Shown here piece after piece: positions 51,930-63,041 of a stretch of 64,000 bases of DNA (the first letter of the stretch is position 1; the number at the start of each line of letters is the position of its first letter). The translations under genes were made by a program, and so were the position numbers. The DNA lies in NCBI RefSeq assembly GCF_000143415.4, contig NW_003314281.1, forward strand, positions 31,348 through 95,347, written 5' to 3'. The notes below the pieces were generated by a model, which did not search any database, had not been told where the DNA came from, and saw only the letters and a program-made list of their open reading frames with translations. Origin of the DNA: Selaginella moellendorffii. Taxonomy: Eukaryota > Streptophyta > Lycopodiopsida > Selaginellales > Selaginellaceae.

Positions 51930-52030
51930 AAATTGGTTTGTAGCATTTTCTCTTTTACTTGATTCATAATTAATTTGAAATCTCCTATAACAACCGTGTC
52001 TTTAGCTCCTAATGCTTTTATTTCCTTCAA
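51930..52030 (-). mobile_element. RNase H-like fragment of a retroelement
   Basis: The minus strand encodes 'KALGAKDTVVIGDFKLIMNQV', which resembles the GDSKLIxNQV strand-helix of plant RNase H domains in gypsy-type elements. Only about 30 codons are recognisable. Confidence 0.4.
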
Positions 52031-52104
52031 TCCTCAAATTAAAGTGGCACTCAACTTAGTTACAATTGTGTGTATTTGCAATAGCTTTCACTTTCGAGAA
52101 CTAT

Positions 52105-52265
52105 AAATGGTCATGTTCATATCATAACAGCCCCATATGCTTGCACCAAATGGGTAGAAGCTATTTTAGTTATTACAGCAAATCAACATTCGACCATTTA
52201 CTTTATCTTCCACAAGATTTATTGCTGATTTAGAGTTTCTCGTGAAAACTTACTAAGGGATTAGA
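52105..52265 (+). mobile_element. Gypsy integrase fragment
   Basis: The translation 'TAPYACTKWVEAILV' followed by 'FRVSRENLLRD' matches the integrase segment around 'DYxTKWVEA...FGVPxxLxSDxG' of Ty3/gypsy elements. It is a short decayed piece with no flanking domains. Confidence 0.5.
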
Positions 52266-54935
52266 AGAGAAATCTAGGGTAGTTGATTGGAGTAGATCAT
52301 GCACTATCATTAAATAGGTGCTTAAGAACACTCCTACTATTACATATTGTGCTAAACATAATATAAAATGAAATCCACTTAAGCCATATTAATGGAGAAC
52401 CAAATAATTGTAAAACTAATTGTAGCACACCTACATTTGGAGCCAAACTGAAGCCTACTGTAATACAAAACAAGGGTTTGGTACACTTTCAATCCCATGA
52501 ACACTAGCTTCTCGTATCTAGCACCTGCATGCAAAATGGTGTTAGATGGTGTCTGACATGATTTTCATCATAGAAAAGCATGAAGTAATTAAGAACAGTT
52601 ATAAAATCATTTAGTATATAAGTAACACTTAGACATGTTAGAAAACAACCCCTACTCATTTTTGTATGCATTTGCATTGAATTAATTATTTTTTCTCCCG
52701 TTTATGATTATTTGTGCAAAATAGAGTTAAAAGAGTAATATATGTTTATCCTTACTCATGCCTTTAGGATTTGAGGTTGATTTCTCTTCTATTCTATTCT
52801 ATTCTTATTCTTCTTCTTCTCTACATTCTTGTCTTTATTTTTTTGTCTCAAGTATAGATAAAAAAAGCTTTACTCACTTATGGCAACTATGGTGGGATTA
52901 ACGACCCTCCATAGTTTTGATAGAAGTTGAATGGGGGACTTAGGGTAAGCAAAATAAGAATATTTACCAGCAATTCACCACACCTGTCAAAAGATACATT
53001 TTGCTTATAGACTTAAATAGAAGTTGATTGATCCCCACTCTATATAACTACGCAAAAGTATAAGAAAGCAAAAACTAAACTATCTTGTGTGCCTAATTAG
53101 GCAAATGAATGATAGATTTAACGAAATTGCTTAAATAGATCGCTGAATTATTGAGTGAAATATTTGATAATATTCTACTCAAGATATACAGAAGTTTGAC
53201 TCTTAATACCTTTACTATTACCAAAGAAAGTGTGATAATACACCTAGATTACTTTGTAAGTATATAATGTAAGCAAGACTTATATTTGTGGAGTTACCTA
53301 TACAAAAAGAAAATAGTACCAAGATACTTTCTAGACAGAGAGATAGTCTACTTATCCAAACTAAACAAATTTTCACAATATACTTTATATTGTGAAAATA
53401 CAAATGGCACATTAAATCAGTAATAGTTTATTGGCTAATAGTGGTAAATATACTCCTCAATAAATATTAAAAAAATGACAAATACATATAAATTAATATT
53501 ATATGCATAATCTTTAGCAAGGGCACAAGAATATCCTCACCTCAGAGGTAAGCATCATACTACTAATCTATTATCTTGGTAGATTGGATCATATCAAGTA
53601 AAAAACTCCATAGATTTACTAACTTATTTGAATTGATGGACAAATTCTAAATATGTGGCACATTTATCTTGAATGCAACCATTCATCTGTAGCAATACTT
53701 AGGGGGGAGTAGTGTGAGTTCTCTATGTATGGTATCTATATATACCATGTAGATACAAATAAGATTAACATATGCTAAATATTTATGCCTTTGGCTTTCA
53801 TGACAATGTCAAAGATGTCATTCATGTTTTCTTATCTAGATCCACCATCTCTCATATTTACTATTAATATTCATATTCATTATGATAATCAATTGCAAGA
53901 ATAATGATTGTAGTGTGGTCATCAAACCTTTATTCTTTGTAGAATGGCCCCATGAGTAAGATGTAATTCCAATGGAGATTACATGAGTAATATGTATTTC
54001 CAATGGAGATTGAAGTCATATGTCAATTAATGTTGAATGATGATATTAGATAGAAAATCACGTCTACATATATTATAATGTTTTTGTTTTTATGGTCACC
54101 CTTAAGCTTGTATAATGGATGCAATAGTGATTTGTGACAACAAAAACTTCCAATTCAGTTAGGGGCTGTTTGACTGGATAAGTCATCTCCTCTTAACTCC
54201 ATTCATTTTTTTTTATAGATTTCTAAGCTTTTCCATGTCACTGTTTATTTTCAATCCACTAAGTTTAATTTCTTTTTTCAAGTTTTAGGTGATAGTAGTG
54301 CCAATGCAAACTTCATCAACTAGAAATTTAAAATAGCATTATCCATAAAAAATTTGAATTCTAGAGCTAGATGCTTCTACCTCTTCAGTAGCATCCAGCT
54401 TTTATTCTAATCTAATCCTTTACAAAAGTTATTTATTTAGTCTTAATCTATTCAGATCTTTATTCTTATATTAGCACTTATTTAAAAGAATTCCTATTAA
54501 TCTTTTAATATTCTTTAGATATGGAGGATACAAACTTCCAGCAGTGATGATAATTAAGCTCACAATATTGGATATCATTACAACATAGAAAAACCAATAA
54601 TCAAAGTGAAACCAGGGGAATTAGGATTTGAGTTTCTTAATTTGCATTAGATGTGAGTTTCATTCAAAGTGTCTTACTTCATCATAAAAATCATATAAAA
54701 GGTATTTTGACATCAAGATTTTATTAGTCTTCTTTTATTAAGGTGCAAAGCTAGCGATTCCAGTAACATGTGGGAGATGAAATCAATAAAAAATATATAG
54801 ATTTAACAAGACTAATCTTCATCATAAATATTTTAAAGCTTAATATTTTTATAAACATTAGCTATTATTTATAGTAATATTTTTAACATCATCACATTGT
54901 ATTAAATAATTTTGCTTTGTTTCATTCACCAAATG
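52266..54935. other. AT-rich stretch without recognisable genes
   Basis: No coding region or structured RNA was recognised. A pyrimidine tract with TTCTATTCTATTCTATTC-like words lies at about 52785-52805. A small duplication of TCCAATGGAGATT occurs at about 53970 and 54000. Confidence 0.4.
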
Positions 54936-54936
54936 T

Positions 54937-55299
54937 ATTTACAAAATAGTGACCACTAAGACTGGATATGTTAATGGTGCTGGGACAGATGCAAATATGA
55001 ATGTGGTATTTACTATTGAGATGAGGTTTACATTTCTCAAACTGAACAACACAGATAATAATTTTGAATTTTATAAGACTGATGTTTTTGAGAGACAAGG
55101 TCCTTGTCTAAGTGAATATGATCATATTTGTATAATGGAATTATCTCATGATAATTGGGGAGGCAAAGCACCTTGGTTTGTAGAGTGGGTGAAAATTGCA
55201 CCCTTTGCAATTCATGAGAGATATATCTTTTCACAAACAACACATTTTTGTGTAAGAGCTTGGTTAGAATATGATAGCTTGCATTATAAAGTTAATTAA
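54937..55299 (+). CDS. PLAT/LH2 domain reading frame 1 (AT-rich)
   Basis: The encoded peptide is a PLAT/LH2 beta-sandwich domain of the small plant PLAT protein type, which is stress-related and often secreted or ER-located in relatives. It reads 'YKIVTTKTGYVNGAGTDANM', then 'NNFEFYKTDVFERQGPCL', 'DHICIMELSHDNWGGKAPWF', and a C-terminal 'VRAWLEYDSLHY'. The conserved order (KTG-x-GAGTD, DxF, GPCL, L-x-H/SDN-x-G, W-WV, WL) is kept. No signal peptide or upstream ATG in frame is visible, so a 5' exon is missing or lost. The frame is very A/T-rich compared with the genes of the first 32 kb. It may be one exon of a gene or a relic. Confidence 0.6.
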   Translation: MYKIVTTKTGYVNGAGTDANMNVVFTIEMRFTFLKLNNTDNNFEFYKTDVFERQGPCLSEYDHICIMELSHDNWGGKAPWFVEWVKIAPFAIHERYIFSQTTHFCVRAWLEYDSLHYKVN

Positions 55300-55787
55300 G
55301 TTTGTAGAATAAATTTTCTTTAAGTATGTATAATTTTTTTAATACTTTTTAAAAAAAGTGCCTCATGCATATTCTTCTCAATATTTATCAGAAATTTAAA
55401 TTTATATGTTTTTAAAAAAGTAATTTCTATTATTAAAAAATAAATAACAATATATCTTTAAAAAAACTTAGTTTACCTTTTATTATCTTTATGTAGAATT
55501 CTTTTAAAAAAGTTTTAAATTTTATATAAAAATTTTCCTTTGATTTTTATGATGAATAAAACAAAATCACAGTGAAAAAACAATGTAATAACTTTTAGAA
55601 GTGTTAGCTATAAAACCTAAATAAGAAAATTTAAATTTTATTTAAAGTTATTTGTTTAGAAGTATTTATAATGAAAATAATAAAATTTATATTTTTGTCT
55701 TTATTTTGCTATTTTGAAAAATCTTATCAAGAGATGGTAAGTTTATATTAAAGCTCACTAAAAAAATTAACTTATTTTTTTTCTTAG

Positions 55788-56153
55788 TGTGATTATACCA
55801 TTATCATTAAAACTGGATGTGTTTACTTAGCAGGTACTGATGCAAATGTGGAGATTATATTGTTTTCATTGTCTGGAGTGGTAATTCGTTATAATAATTT
55901 AGACAATAAAAATCATGATGACTTTGAATATTGTAATACGGATGTATTTCATATAAAAGGTTCATGTCTTTCAGAATATGATAAAATCTGCAAAATAATA
56001 ATATCACAAGATAATTCTGGAGCCCATGCTGGATGGTATATTGATTGGGTTGATGTATCAAGTTCATCAACTGATTTTGCAACACATTTGGATATAGGAG
56101 CCTGGATTGAAAAAGATAATTTATCATATGTTGGAGATAAATGCAATCTTTAG
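55788..56153 (+). CDS. PLAT/LH2 domain reading frame 2 (AT-rich)
   Basis: This is a second PLAT/LH2 domain 489 bp after the first. It begins right after a splice acceptor (TTCTTAG at 55781-55787): 'CDYTIIIKTGCVYLAGTDAN', 'DFEYCNTDVFHIKGSCLSEY', 'ISQDNSGAHAGWYIDWVDV', 'IGAWIEKDNLSYVGDKCNL', then a stop. 'GAHAGWYIDWVDV' is a strong family match. The pair could be two PLAT exons of one tandem-domain gene or two tandem gene relics. Between them (55300-55787) is AT-rich non-coding sequence. The missing signal-peptide exon was not found. Confidence 0.65.
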   Translation, partial: CDYTIIIKTGCVYLAGTDANVEIILFSLSGVVIRYNNLDNKNHDDFEYCNTDVFHIKGSCLSEYDKICKIIISQDNSGAHAGWYIDWVDVSSSSTDFATHLDIGAWIEKDNLSYVGDKCNL

Positions 56154-57107
56154 CAATAAAAATGTTTTATAAATCAATCAGCTGAGAAATATAATTATTT
56201 TTTTCTATTAAACAGCTTGCAGACTCTGTTGGATGATAAGCATCCCAATAGAAGTATTAAGTTCTTGTAGAACAAACTAATCCTCATGGTAAACAAGTAA
56301 ATAATTTCAATAGTGACAATCCACAATAAGTATCATAGCATTCAAACATTATGTTATACAAACTATAATCCTAGTAATAGAGAAAGCGAAAACTTCTTCT
56401 TCCTATCCATGTAGTTTCTTTCCTCTCTAGTCTTGACTCTATTCAAATTTGAAGTCAAAATAGTCCTAATGTTTTAATTTTCTCTTTGTATTCATATCCT
56501 CACACTTCTTAAGATAGGATATCAACCAGATGGCAATCCTAGGCTGCAAGAGATTAGAGATCTGAACTCTTGCCCTAATTGATGAGTAAGCAAGAATAGT
56601 GTTGATGTCCCATAGATGATGAACAAATCAGATCAAGTTATAGTGGCTCCAATATTTGAGTATCACAGCTTGATTCCAAGGTGAGAAAGTGGCCTTCACA
56701 ACAATTAGCTATAGGTCAATTCCAAAAGCCTCTCCTAAATTTTAAAATCTACTACTCAGGAAGCAAAATCAAATACCTGTGTGGTGCCTTGTCCATAACT
56801 TCAATAACAAGGAATGATGTAGTAATGGCATGTAGAGCACCAAACACCAGCAAATACTAGATGCTGTTGGTAGGCTAAGGCAATACATGCATAGCATTAG
56901 GCATTGGGTAGAGGTAATGCTAGAGAGCAATGAGGCTTGTAGAATGTTGAAAGAGACACTAGGGAGCTGTGGAGTATTGTTGGGTGCTACATGCTACTAG
57001 TTGTGGGTAGTGAAGCACTCAAGGTGAGTTGAGGTGCTTAAGTAGTGCAGCATTGAGCTGAGTGTTTAGTGGATGTGTTTGGTGCTTTGCTGGTGATCCA
57101 AATGTGT
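56154..57107. other. Stretch before the gypsy element
   Basis: The first 600 bases are AT-rich. From about 56800 the sequence is richer in G, with words such as GCACCA and TGCTAG, and lacks a recognisable gene. It abuts the 5' LTR of the gypsy element. Confidence 0.35.
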
Positions 57108-57293
57108 TGTTAGGCACCAGCTTTGACCACATGGTCAACTTCGGTCAAAGGGAGGCTCAAGGGCACAGTGGAGCAGCTGCGCAATGGAGCTTTTGAGGTA
57201 GCTTGGGGTGGTTGGGTGGTGAGGAACTTGAAGAGGAGGTATAACGTAGTCTAGGAAGACTAGATCTCTGTCTTTTCACGTTGGATTATAACA
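57108..57293 (+). repeat. Gypsy 5' LTR (186 bp)
   Basis: It starts TGTTAGGCACCAGC and ends GGATTATAACA. It lacks the middle section present in the 3' LTR around TATTAAGGCATGTTAAGG and has a different, GC-richer middle instead. Confidence 0.85.
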
Positions 57294-57294
57294 T

Positions 57295-57306
57295 TGGTAT
57301 CAGAGG
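57295..57306 (+). other. Gypsy primer-binding site
   Basis: TGGTATCAGAGG lies one base after the 5' LTR and fits the initiator-Met tRNA complement. Confidence 0.8.
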
Positions 57307-57334
57307 TAGGTTAGTTGTGATGGCCAACCAAGCT

Positions 57335-57770
57335 GAACACTGGAATCCTATTGTCGATGGAGGTGCTGAAGATGGTGCTGACGGAGCTGCAGAGGTTTGG
57401 ACCATTCAAGATGTTGTTCATGAGCTATGAGCCCTTAACTGAAATCAGCAAAAGATGCAAGATGAGATGCATGGCATGATGGATACCATGTGTGCATGTG
57501 TTAAGGCACTTGAGGTTGGACGTGGTAGTGCTCCAAGTAAGCTGTCCTTGGTAGATCAACTCAAGATTCCAAACTTTTCCAGTGATGGTGGTGTGGACGA
57601 GTGTCTTGCTTGGCTAGCCAATGTGAAGAAGTTCTTGGCTGCTAGGGGGAACTCTAGATGCAGAGGCTTTAGTGGTGATTCCAATGGTTTTGCGTGATGC
57701 GAGTCTTCGATGGTGGAATTGGCTTGAGGAGTCTCATGTTGCGGATAAGAAACCACTACCATAGATGAGT
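57335..57770 (+). pseudogene. Gypsy Gag remnant
   Basis: Plus-strand pieces begin near 'MANQAEHWNPIVDGG'. The 57455-57697 frame encodes 'DEMHGMMDTMCACVKALEV' and 'DGGVDECLAWLANVKKFLAA', the latter typical of the start of plant gypsy Gag. The frame breaks near 57697 and runs into the inverted insertion. No zinc knuckle was seen. Confidence 0.6.
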
Positions 57771-57787
57771 TTGAGGCTAGATTTGAT

Positions 57788-58245
57788 CCTAGGGTAGGTT
57801 AAGTCCCTTACCCTAACATGCCTTAATATACCTTTGAGCTTCCCTTTGACTGAAATTGACCATGTGGTCAAAGTTGGTGCCTAACAATTCTTCCCCCCTA
57901 ACAAAGTCCTTGTCCCAAGGACGAGTTGATCACCCTTTTTAGCAAACCCTGCTCAAGCTTCTGGTCCATCTTCCACAGCCATATACATCGAGGCATTGGG
58001 CCCATCACTCTAAGATAGTACACCTTTCAATTGGCTGACATAAAAGTCTAGATGAAGTTTCACCCCAACTGGCAGTCGCACCAGATAAGCGGCTTTACCA
58101 ATGCATTCCAACACTTCATATGGACCAGCATATCGATGGGAAAGTTTATCACTCTTCTCTGTTTGTAAAGGCACTAAGGTGTTCTGCCGCTCACTTGACA
58201 AAAAGATCACTCGCACGAAGACGAGATCACCCACCTTATATGGCC
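57788..58245 (-). mobile_element. Inverted fragment of a second gypsy copy
   Basis: This segment is the reverse complement of about 61295-61760 of the host element: the last pol codons, the sequence before the 3' LTR, and the first 100 or so bases of the LTR. On the minus strand it encodes 'VGDLVFVRVIFLSSERQNTL' and 'AAYLVRLPVGVKLHLDFYVS' without a stop, whereas the host copy (61300-61540) has stops in the same region. It is therefore from a different, better preserved copy. Confidence 0.85.
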
Positions 58246-58362
58246 AATCTTCTACTGAAGTTAGATACTAAAAAATTGCAAACTTTGTAGTATGAGGATG
58301 ATGGGGATAACCATTTTAGTCGGAGGAAGAGGCTTTCAATTGTTGTTCGTCAACTCAATTGT

Positions 58363-58812
58363 ATGTGGAACAAGATGGAGCTCGAGGACACTTGTGAATC
58401 AACTTTAATGTTGGAGGGTGTGTTCCGTGGCAGTCTAATGCAGATTTTCTTGGATAGTGGGAGCAATGACAACTTTGTTTCAGCAAAGTTTGTTACAGAG
58501 CATGGTTTGATGACACGAAGAGTTCTTCCATACATGGTGGAAGGTGTAGATAGCTCTGCTTAACATTTCAATGCTTATGTAAAGGGGCTAGAAGTGTTGG
58601 TTGGCAAAACCACACTTGTGGAGGCTTTTTATTTCGCGGATATCCATCATGTGGATCTCATTCTTGAGATGCCATGGTTGGTGAAGGTGGATCCAGAGAT
58701 AAAATGGAGTATTAAATATGTCTCGCTAGAGTATACTAGCATTAAAGATGTGTGGTTTGGAGAGGGAGTTCAACCTCCAGTTGTTATGCTCTTCACTACA
58801 TCTTTGAAGTAA
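58363..58812 (+). pseudogene. Gypsy protease remnant
   Basis: 'MQIFLDSGSNDNFVSAKFV' contains the aspartic protease D-S-G active site in a retropepsin context. 'LILEMPWLVKVDPEIKW' follows. An in-frame stop (TAA at about 58561) separates the two halves. Confidence 0.7.
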
Positions 58813-59099
58813 GCTTGTCGTAATGGAAAAGCACTTTTGAGTTACTTGCTGTTTGTTCGTGACTTGGGGGACCAAGGCACATATGGGGGAGAAGCAACAA
58901 TATAGGATGTACTCGATGAGTTTTCTGATGTTTTTTCATCTGAACTTCCTTATGGGTTGCCTCCATTATGAGGTGTGGAGCATGGGATTACGTTGGAGCC
59001 AAAGATGCAGCCAATTTATCGGCATCTATTTCAGTTAAGTTATGCGGAGGAGCAAGAAGTTCAATGACAAGTCAAGGAGTTACTTGAGTTTGGATTTAT

Positions 59100-59685
59100 T
59101 CAACCAAGTAAGTTTTCGTTTGGTGCTCCGATCTTACTTGTAAAGAAGAAGGATAGTTCAATAAGGATGTGTATTGACTACTGTGCCTTGAACAAAACGA
59201 CAGTGAAAGATAAGATGCTAATACCACGTGTGGATGATATTTTAGACAAGCTTGGTGAAGCACAAGTGTTTACAAAGATTGATCTGAGGAGTGGATATCA
59301 TCAGATTGCAATGGATGATACATCTATCTCCAGGATGGCATTCAACATAAGCTTCAAACATTTTGAGTTTACAATTATGCCGTTTGGTATAACAAATGCA
59401 CCAGCCACATTTATTCGGTTGATGATAGAGGTATTTAGGCGTTATCTTTATGAGTTTGTGGAGATTTTCTTGGATGATATTCTTGTTTTCAACAAGAATA
59501 TGGAGGAGCATAAGGTGCATTTACGCAAAGTTCTTTTGTTATTCCGTGACAGCAAACTTTATATGAAGAAGAGAAAATGTGAGTTTGCAAAGTCGGAGGT
59601 GGAATATCAAGGCCATATTGTGACATCTGGTGGATGGATCCAAGGAATGTGGCTACAATGGAGAATTTGCCTACACCAACTTTAG
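59100..59685 (+). pseudogene. Gypsy reverse transcriptase remnant
   Basis: This is a well-preserved RT core: 'LVKKKDSSIRMCIDYCALNK', 'DILDKLGEAQVFTKIDLRSG', 'TIMPFGITNAPATFIRLM', catalytic 'VEIFLDDILVFNKN' and 'KKRKCEFAKSEVEYQGHIV'. The frame is open from 59110 to 59685 but is cut off on both sides by frameshifts and stops. Confidence 0.85.
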
Positions 59686-59699
59686 TGGCTGAGTTATGC

Positions 59700-60240
59700 A
59701 GCTTTCTTGGTATGGTTAGTTACTATTAATGTTTCCAACATAAGTTTGCGGAGGTGGCTATTCCTTTGACACGCAACGTGCTATTCAAGTGGAAGAAGCC
59801 ACAAGAGGAGAGTTTTGTGGCGTTGAAATGATTGTTGAGCGAGGCTCTAGTGCTTTGTATTGTTGATCCATCAAAACCTTACGAGGTGACATGTGATGTG
59901 AGTGATTATACATTGGGAGGAGTTCTCATGCAAGAGAGATAGCCTATTGCATATGAGAGTCAAACTTTGAATCCCACAGAACAACACTATTCCACATATG
60001 AACAAGAGTTACTTTTTATTGTTCATACTTTGCAGACGTGGCGGCATTATCTTTATAGTGTAGTGTTCGTGGTGTTGATGGATCACAAACCACTTGTGTA
60101 TCTTTTCACACAGAAAGAGTTGAACATTAGGTAAGCTCATTGGATGGTCAAACTCATGGAGTTTGGGGAGTTTTCTATTGAGCATCGTTCGGGAAAATCA
60201 AATGTGGTGGTAGATGCTTTATCTTGTATTTGTCATATGA
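59700..60240 (+). pseudogene. Gypsy RNase H remnant
   Basis: 'DVSDYTLGGVLMQER', 'QHYSTYEQELLFIVHTLQTW', 'DHKPLVYLFTQKEL' and 'IEHRSGKSNVVVDALS' match the gypsy RNase H domain in order. In-frame TAG and TAA codons interrupt it at about 59940 and 60132. Confidence 0.8.
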
Positions 60241-60399
60241 TGGCATTACAAACATGGTTTTGTTATCATTTGAGTAAAATAGTCAGTGAGTTTGGACAGT
60301 TGGTTGAGGGTGCTCAAGCTCAGGGTGCTGAGGTAGCTTCTTTGCACGACCAAATGGAAGCCCCTTTCTCATTGGTGGATGGGATTCTTTATTACAATG

Positions 60400-61300
60400 G
60401 CTGTGTATATTTGCCATGGGTGGATGCATTAATTACTCAAGTTTTATTCCACTATCATGATCATTCAGAGGCCAGCCATTTTAGGGAGAAGAAGATGTAT
60501 AAGTTGATTAAGCGCAATTTTTATTGAAGGAATGTGAAAGCTGATATCTTCGACTATTGTAAATCATATGAGTTTTGTCAGCGAGTAAAGGTGCCATAGG
60601 AGAAGCTGAAGGGACTTTTGCAACTTTTACCTATTCCTCACAGCCATTAGTGTAGTATCTCTATGGACTTCATCACTTGTTTGCCATGAACACAGAGGCA
60701 AAAGGAGTAAGTATGGGTTATAGTGGATCAGTTGATGAAGTATATGTGGTTGTTGGCTCTTCAAAAGTTTGTCACTACCTCAGAATTGGCTTTGTCTACT
60801 TGGAGAATGTTTTTTCTGATTTTGGTTTGCCAGAGGACATCATTAGTGATCAAGATTCAAAGTTCACAAGTGGATTTTGGAAAAGCTTTGTGAAGGCTAT
60901 GCAAATGACTTTAAAACTCTCAAGTGGAGATCATCCTCAAACGGATGGGCAAATTGAGTTTGTAAATCAAGTGGTGGAAGATATGCTACATTGTAGCATT
61001 GGTCAAAGGCAAGGACAATGGGATCTATATCTTCTATTGGTGCAATTTGCTTACAATAATAGCCAACATAGTGGAACCAAGCTAAGTCCTTACTTTGCTA
61101 TGTTTGGAAAGCATTCCCGAACAGTGGTGGAGTTGGAATTGCATTTGAGTAAGGAAGTTCAAGATAAGCTTGATTATGAGGCAACTGATCTGGCCACAGA
61201 ATTTGATGAGATTCTGGTGGTATGCAAACAAAATTTGCAAACAACTCAAGATAGAACGGAGAAGTTTGCTAATGAGCATTTGCCAATTCCAAGAATATAA
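60400..61300 (+). pseudogene. Gypsy integrase remnant
   Basis: The zinc-binding region is partly visible ('KADIFDYCKSYEFCQRVKVP'). The core is represented by 'FSDFGLPEDIISDQDSKFTS' and 'SSGDHPQTDGQIEFVNQVVE', with 'QFAYNNSQHSGTKLSPYFAM' downstream. The first part of the core is damaged. No chromodomain is evident. Confidence 0.8.
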
Positions 61301-61661
61301 GGTGGGTGATCTCGTCTTCGTGCAAGTGATTTTTCCGTCAAGTGAGCGGCAGAACACATTGGTGCCTTTATGGACAGGGAAGAGTGACAAACTTTCCTAT
61401 TGATATGTTGGTTCATATGAAGTGTTGAAGCGCATTGGTAAAGCGGCTTATCAGGTGTGGCTGCCAGTTGGGGTGAAAATTCATCCGGTATTTTATGTTA
61501 GCCAGTTAAAAGGTGTACTATCTCGTAATGACAGACTCAATGCCTTCTTGATGTATACAGCTGTAGAAGATGGATCAGGAGCTTGAGCAGAGTTCCCCAG
61601 AAGGGTTGATCACTGGTACAATTTGTCCTTGGGACAAGGACTTTGTTAGGGGGGGAAGAAT

Positions 61662-61885
61662 TGTTAGGCACCAACTTTGACCACATGGTTAACATTGGTC
61701 AAAGGGAGGCTCAAGGGTATATTAAGGCATGTTAAGGTAAGGGACTTAACCTACCCTAGGGCTCATAGTGTGCAATGAAGCTTTTGAGGTAGCTCAGGGG
61801 AGGTTAGGTGGTGTGGAACCTCAAGAGGAGGCATAGCGTAGTCTAGGAAGACTAAATCTCTATATTTTTATGCTAGATTATAACA
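61662..61885 (+). repeat. Gypsy 3' LTR (224 bp)
   Basis: It starts TGTTAGGCACCAAC after a G-run (TTAGGGGGGG at about 61645, likely the polypurine tract) and ends AGATTATAACA. It is 38 bp longer than the 5' LTR. CGTGT follows. Confidence 0.85.
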
Positions 61886-62111
61886 CGTGTGGATCAGAAG
61901 CTTTACGCAGCTCAGAGGCTACAACAAGCTTAAGGCACTAGCTAGAGATGCTAGAGATGGCATTATGTTTAGAGAGTTTTTATGGCTCTAGATTGAATTA
62001 AATTTTAATCCATGACAAATGGAGACTCTTTGGCAAGTTTTTCCTAAGAGGGAGATCTTGAGAGGCAGCAATAGGATAAATCAAGAGGCAATAAGCCATG
62101 ATATTTCTTGA

Positions 62112-62250
62112 TGTTTAGGCTCTTATGATGTTTAAGCAAGAGGGAGTATATACTCTTTTCTTCATAAGATCCAGATTTGACACCATCCTAATTCAAATGG
62201 CTAGATGGTCATTAGAGAGTCATGAGTCACAACCCTTAATTTCTCCTCTT
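62112..62250 (+). repeat. Diverged direct repeat, first copy
   Basis: It shares ordered words with 62532-62665: TTCTTATGATGTT-like, AGAGGGA, ATACTCTTTTC/ATGCTCTTCTC, GACACC-TCCTAATT, GCTA-ATGGTCA and AGTCATGAG/GGTCATAAG. The copies lie about 420 bp apart. Function is unknown. Confidence 0.5.
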
Positions 62251-62531
62251 GTTGTATATATTCAATGTCATGGGCTATGGGACTCTTGAGAGGGATATAT
62301 ATATTCTTTTAGAGATTGGAGGGATAAAGCTCTTGAAAGGAAGCACTAAATGTTAGGTGTTAATAAATTTAGGAGGCATATGATGGCCAAGAATAGATTA
62401 AGGAGAGGATGGAATTTCTCTTAGATATATTTCTAGTGGGTGTGGATCCAACAGTATGATCCAAAGCCTCAATATGAGGCAAATCACCTTGAGAGAGAGT
62501 AGTGAGTGGAGATGAAGATTAAGGAGACTTT

Positions 62532-62665
62532 TGTGTTTAAGTTCTTATGATGTTCGAGAAAGAGGGAATATTAGGGTGATATGCTCTTCTCCTCAAGTGG
62601 CAGGTTTTGGACACCTTCCTAATTTTGTAGGCTAAATGGTCACTGAAGGGTCATAAGCCATGACA
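62532..62665 (+). repeat. Diverged direct repeat, second copy
   Basis: This is the second copy of the unit at 62112-62250. Many substitutions but the same word order suggest an old tandem duplication in repeat-derived DNA. Confidence 0.5.
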
Positions 62666-62984
62666 TATATATTTAATGTGATATATTAAAGATTATCCTT
62701 TGCCTATCTATTGTTTTTCTTTTAATAGAAAGTCTAAAAAGAAAGAGGAGATCATTGCTAGTTATAAGCAACTAAAGAGAATGACTCAAAAGATAATCCA
62801 TTCAAGTTCAAATATAAAGGGAAAAGCCTTATGAATAAAAGTGCACCCCGTTTTCCAAATGGTTAAAAGTTATGAAATACTTGGGGTTAAATGTACTTAG
62901 GTTGAATAGTACTAAGTTTGGTGATCTCTAAGAAATCCAAATTCATGAATTTACATTTGGTATTAGAGAAGTTTTATGTCTAAC

Positions 62985-63041
62985 TCTATAGGTTGGTTAG
63001 GGGAATTATCTGAGACTCTATTGGTTGGTTAGGGGAATTAT
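62985..63041 (+). repeat. 31-bp tandem duplication
   Basis: A 26-base word with GGTTGGTTAGGGGAATTAT occurs at 62985 and again at 63016, differing at one base. Confidence 0.7.

Larger units (their letters stand above)
57108..61885 (+). mobile_element. Degenerate Ty3/gypsy LTR retrotransposon
   Basis: The element is bounded by related LTRs, both starting TGTTAGGCACCA and ending ATTATAACA. Flanks TGTGT (57103-57107) and CGTGT (61886-61890) are a near-match 5-bp target duplication. A tRNA-Met-type primer site (TGGTATCAGAGG) follows the 5' LTR. The order Gag, protease, RT, RNase H, integrase defines gypsy. Stops and frameshifts interrupt every domain, so it is not autonomous. An inverted piece of a second copy is lodged between Gag and protease (57788-58245). 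Confidence 0.9.
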
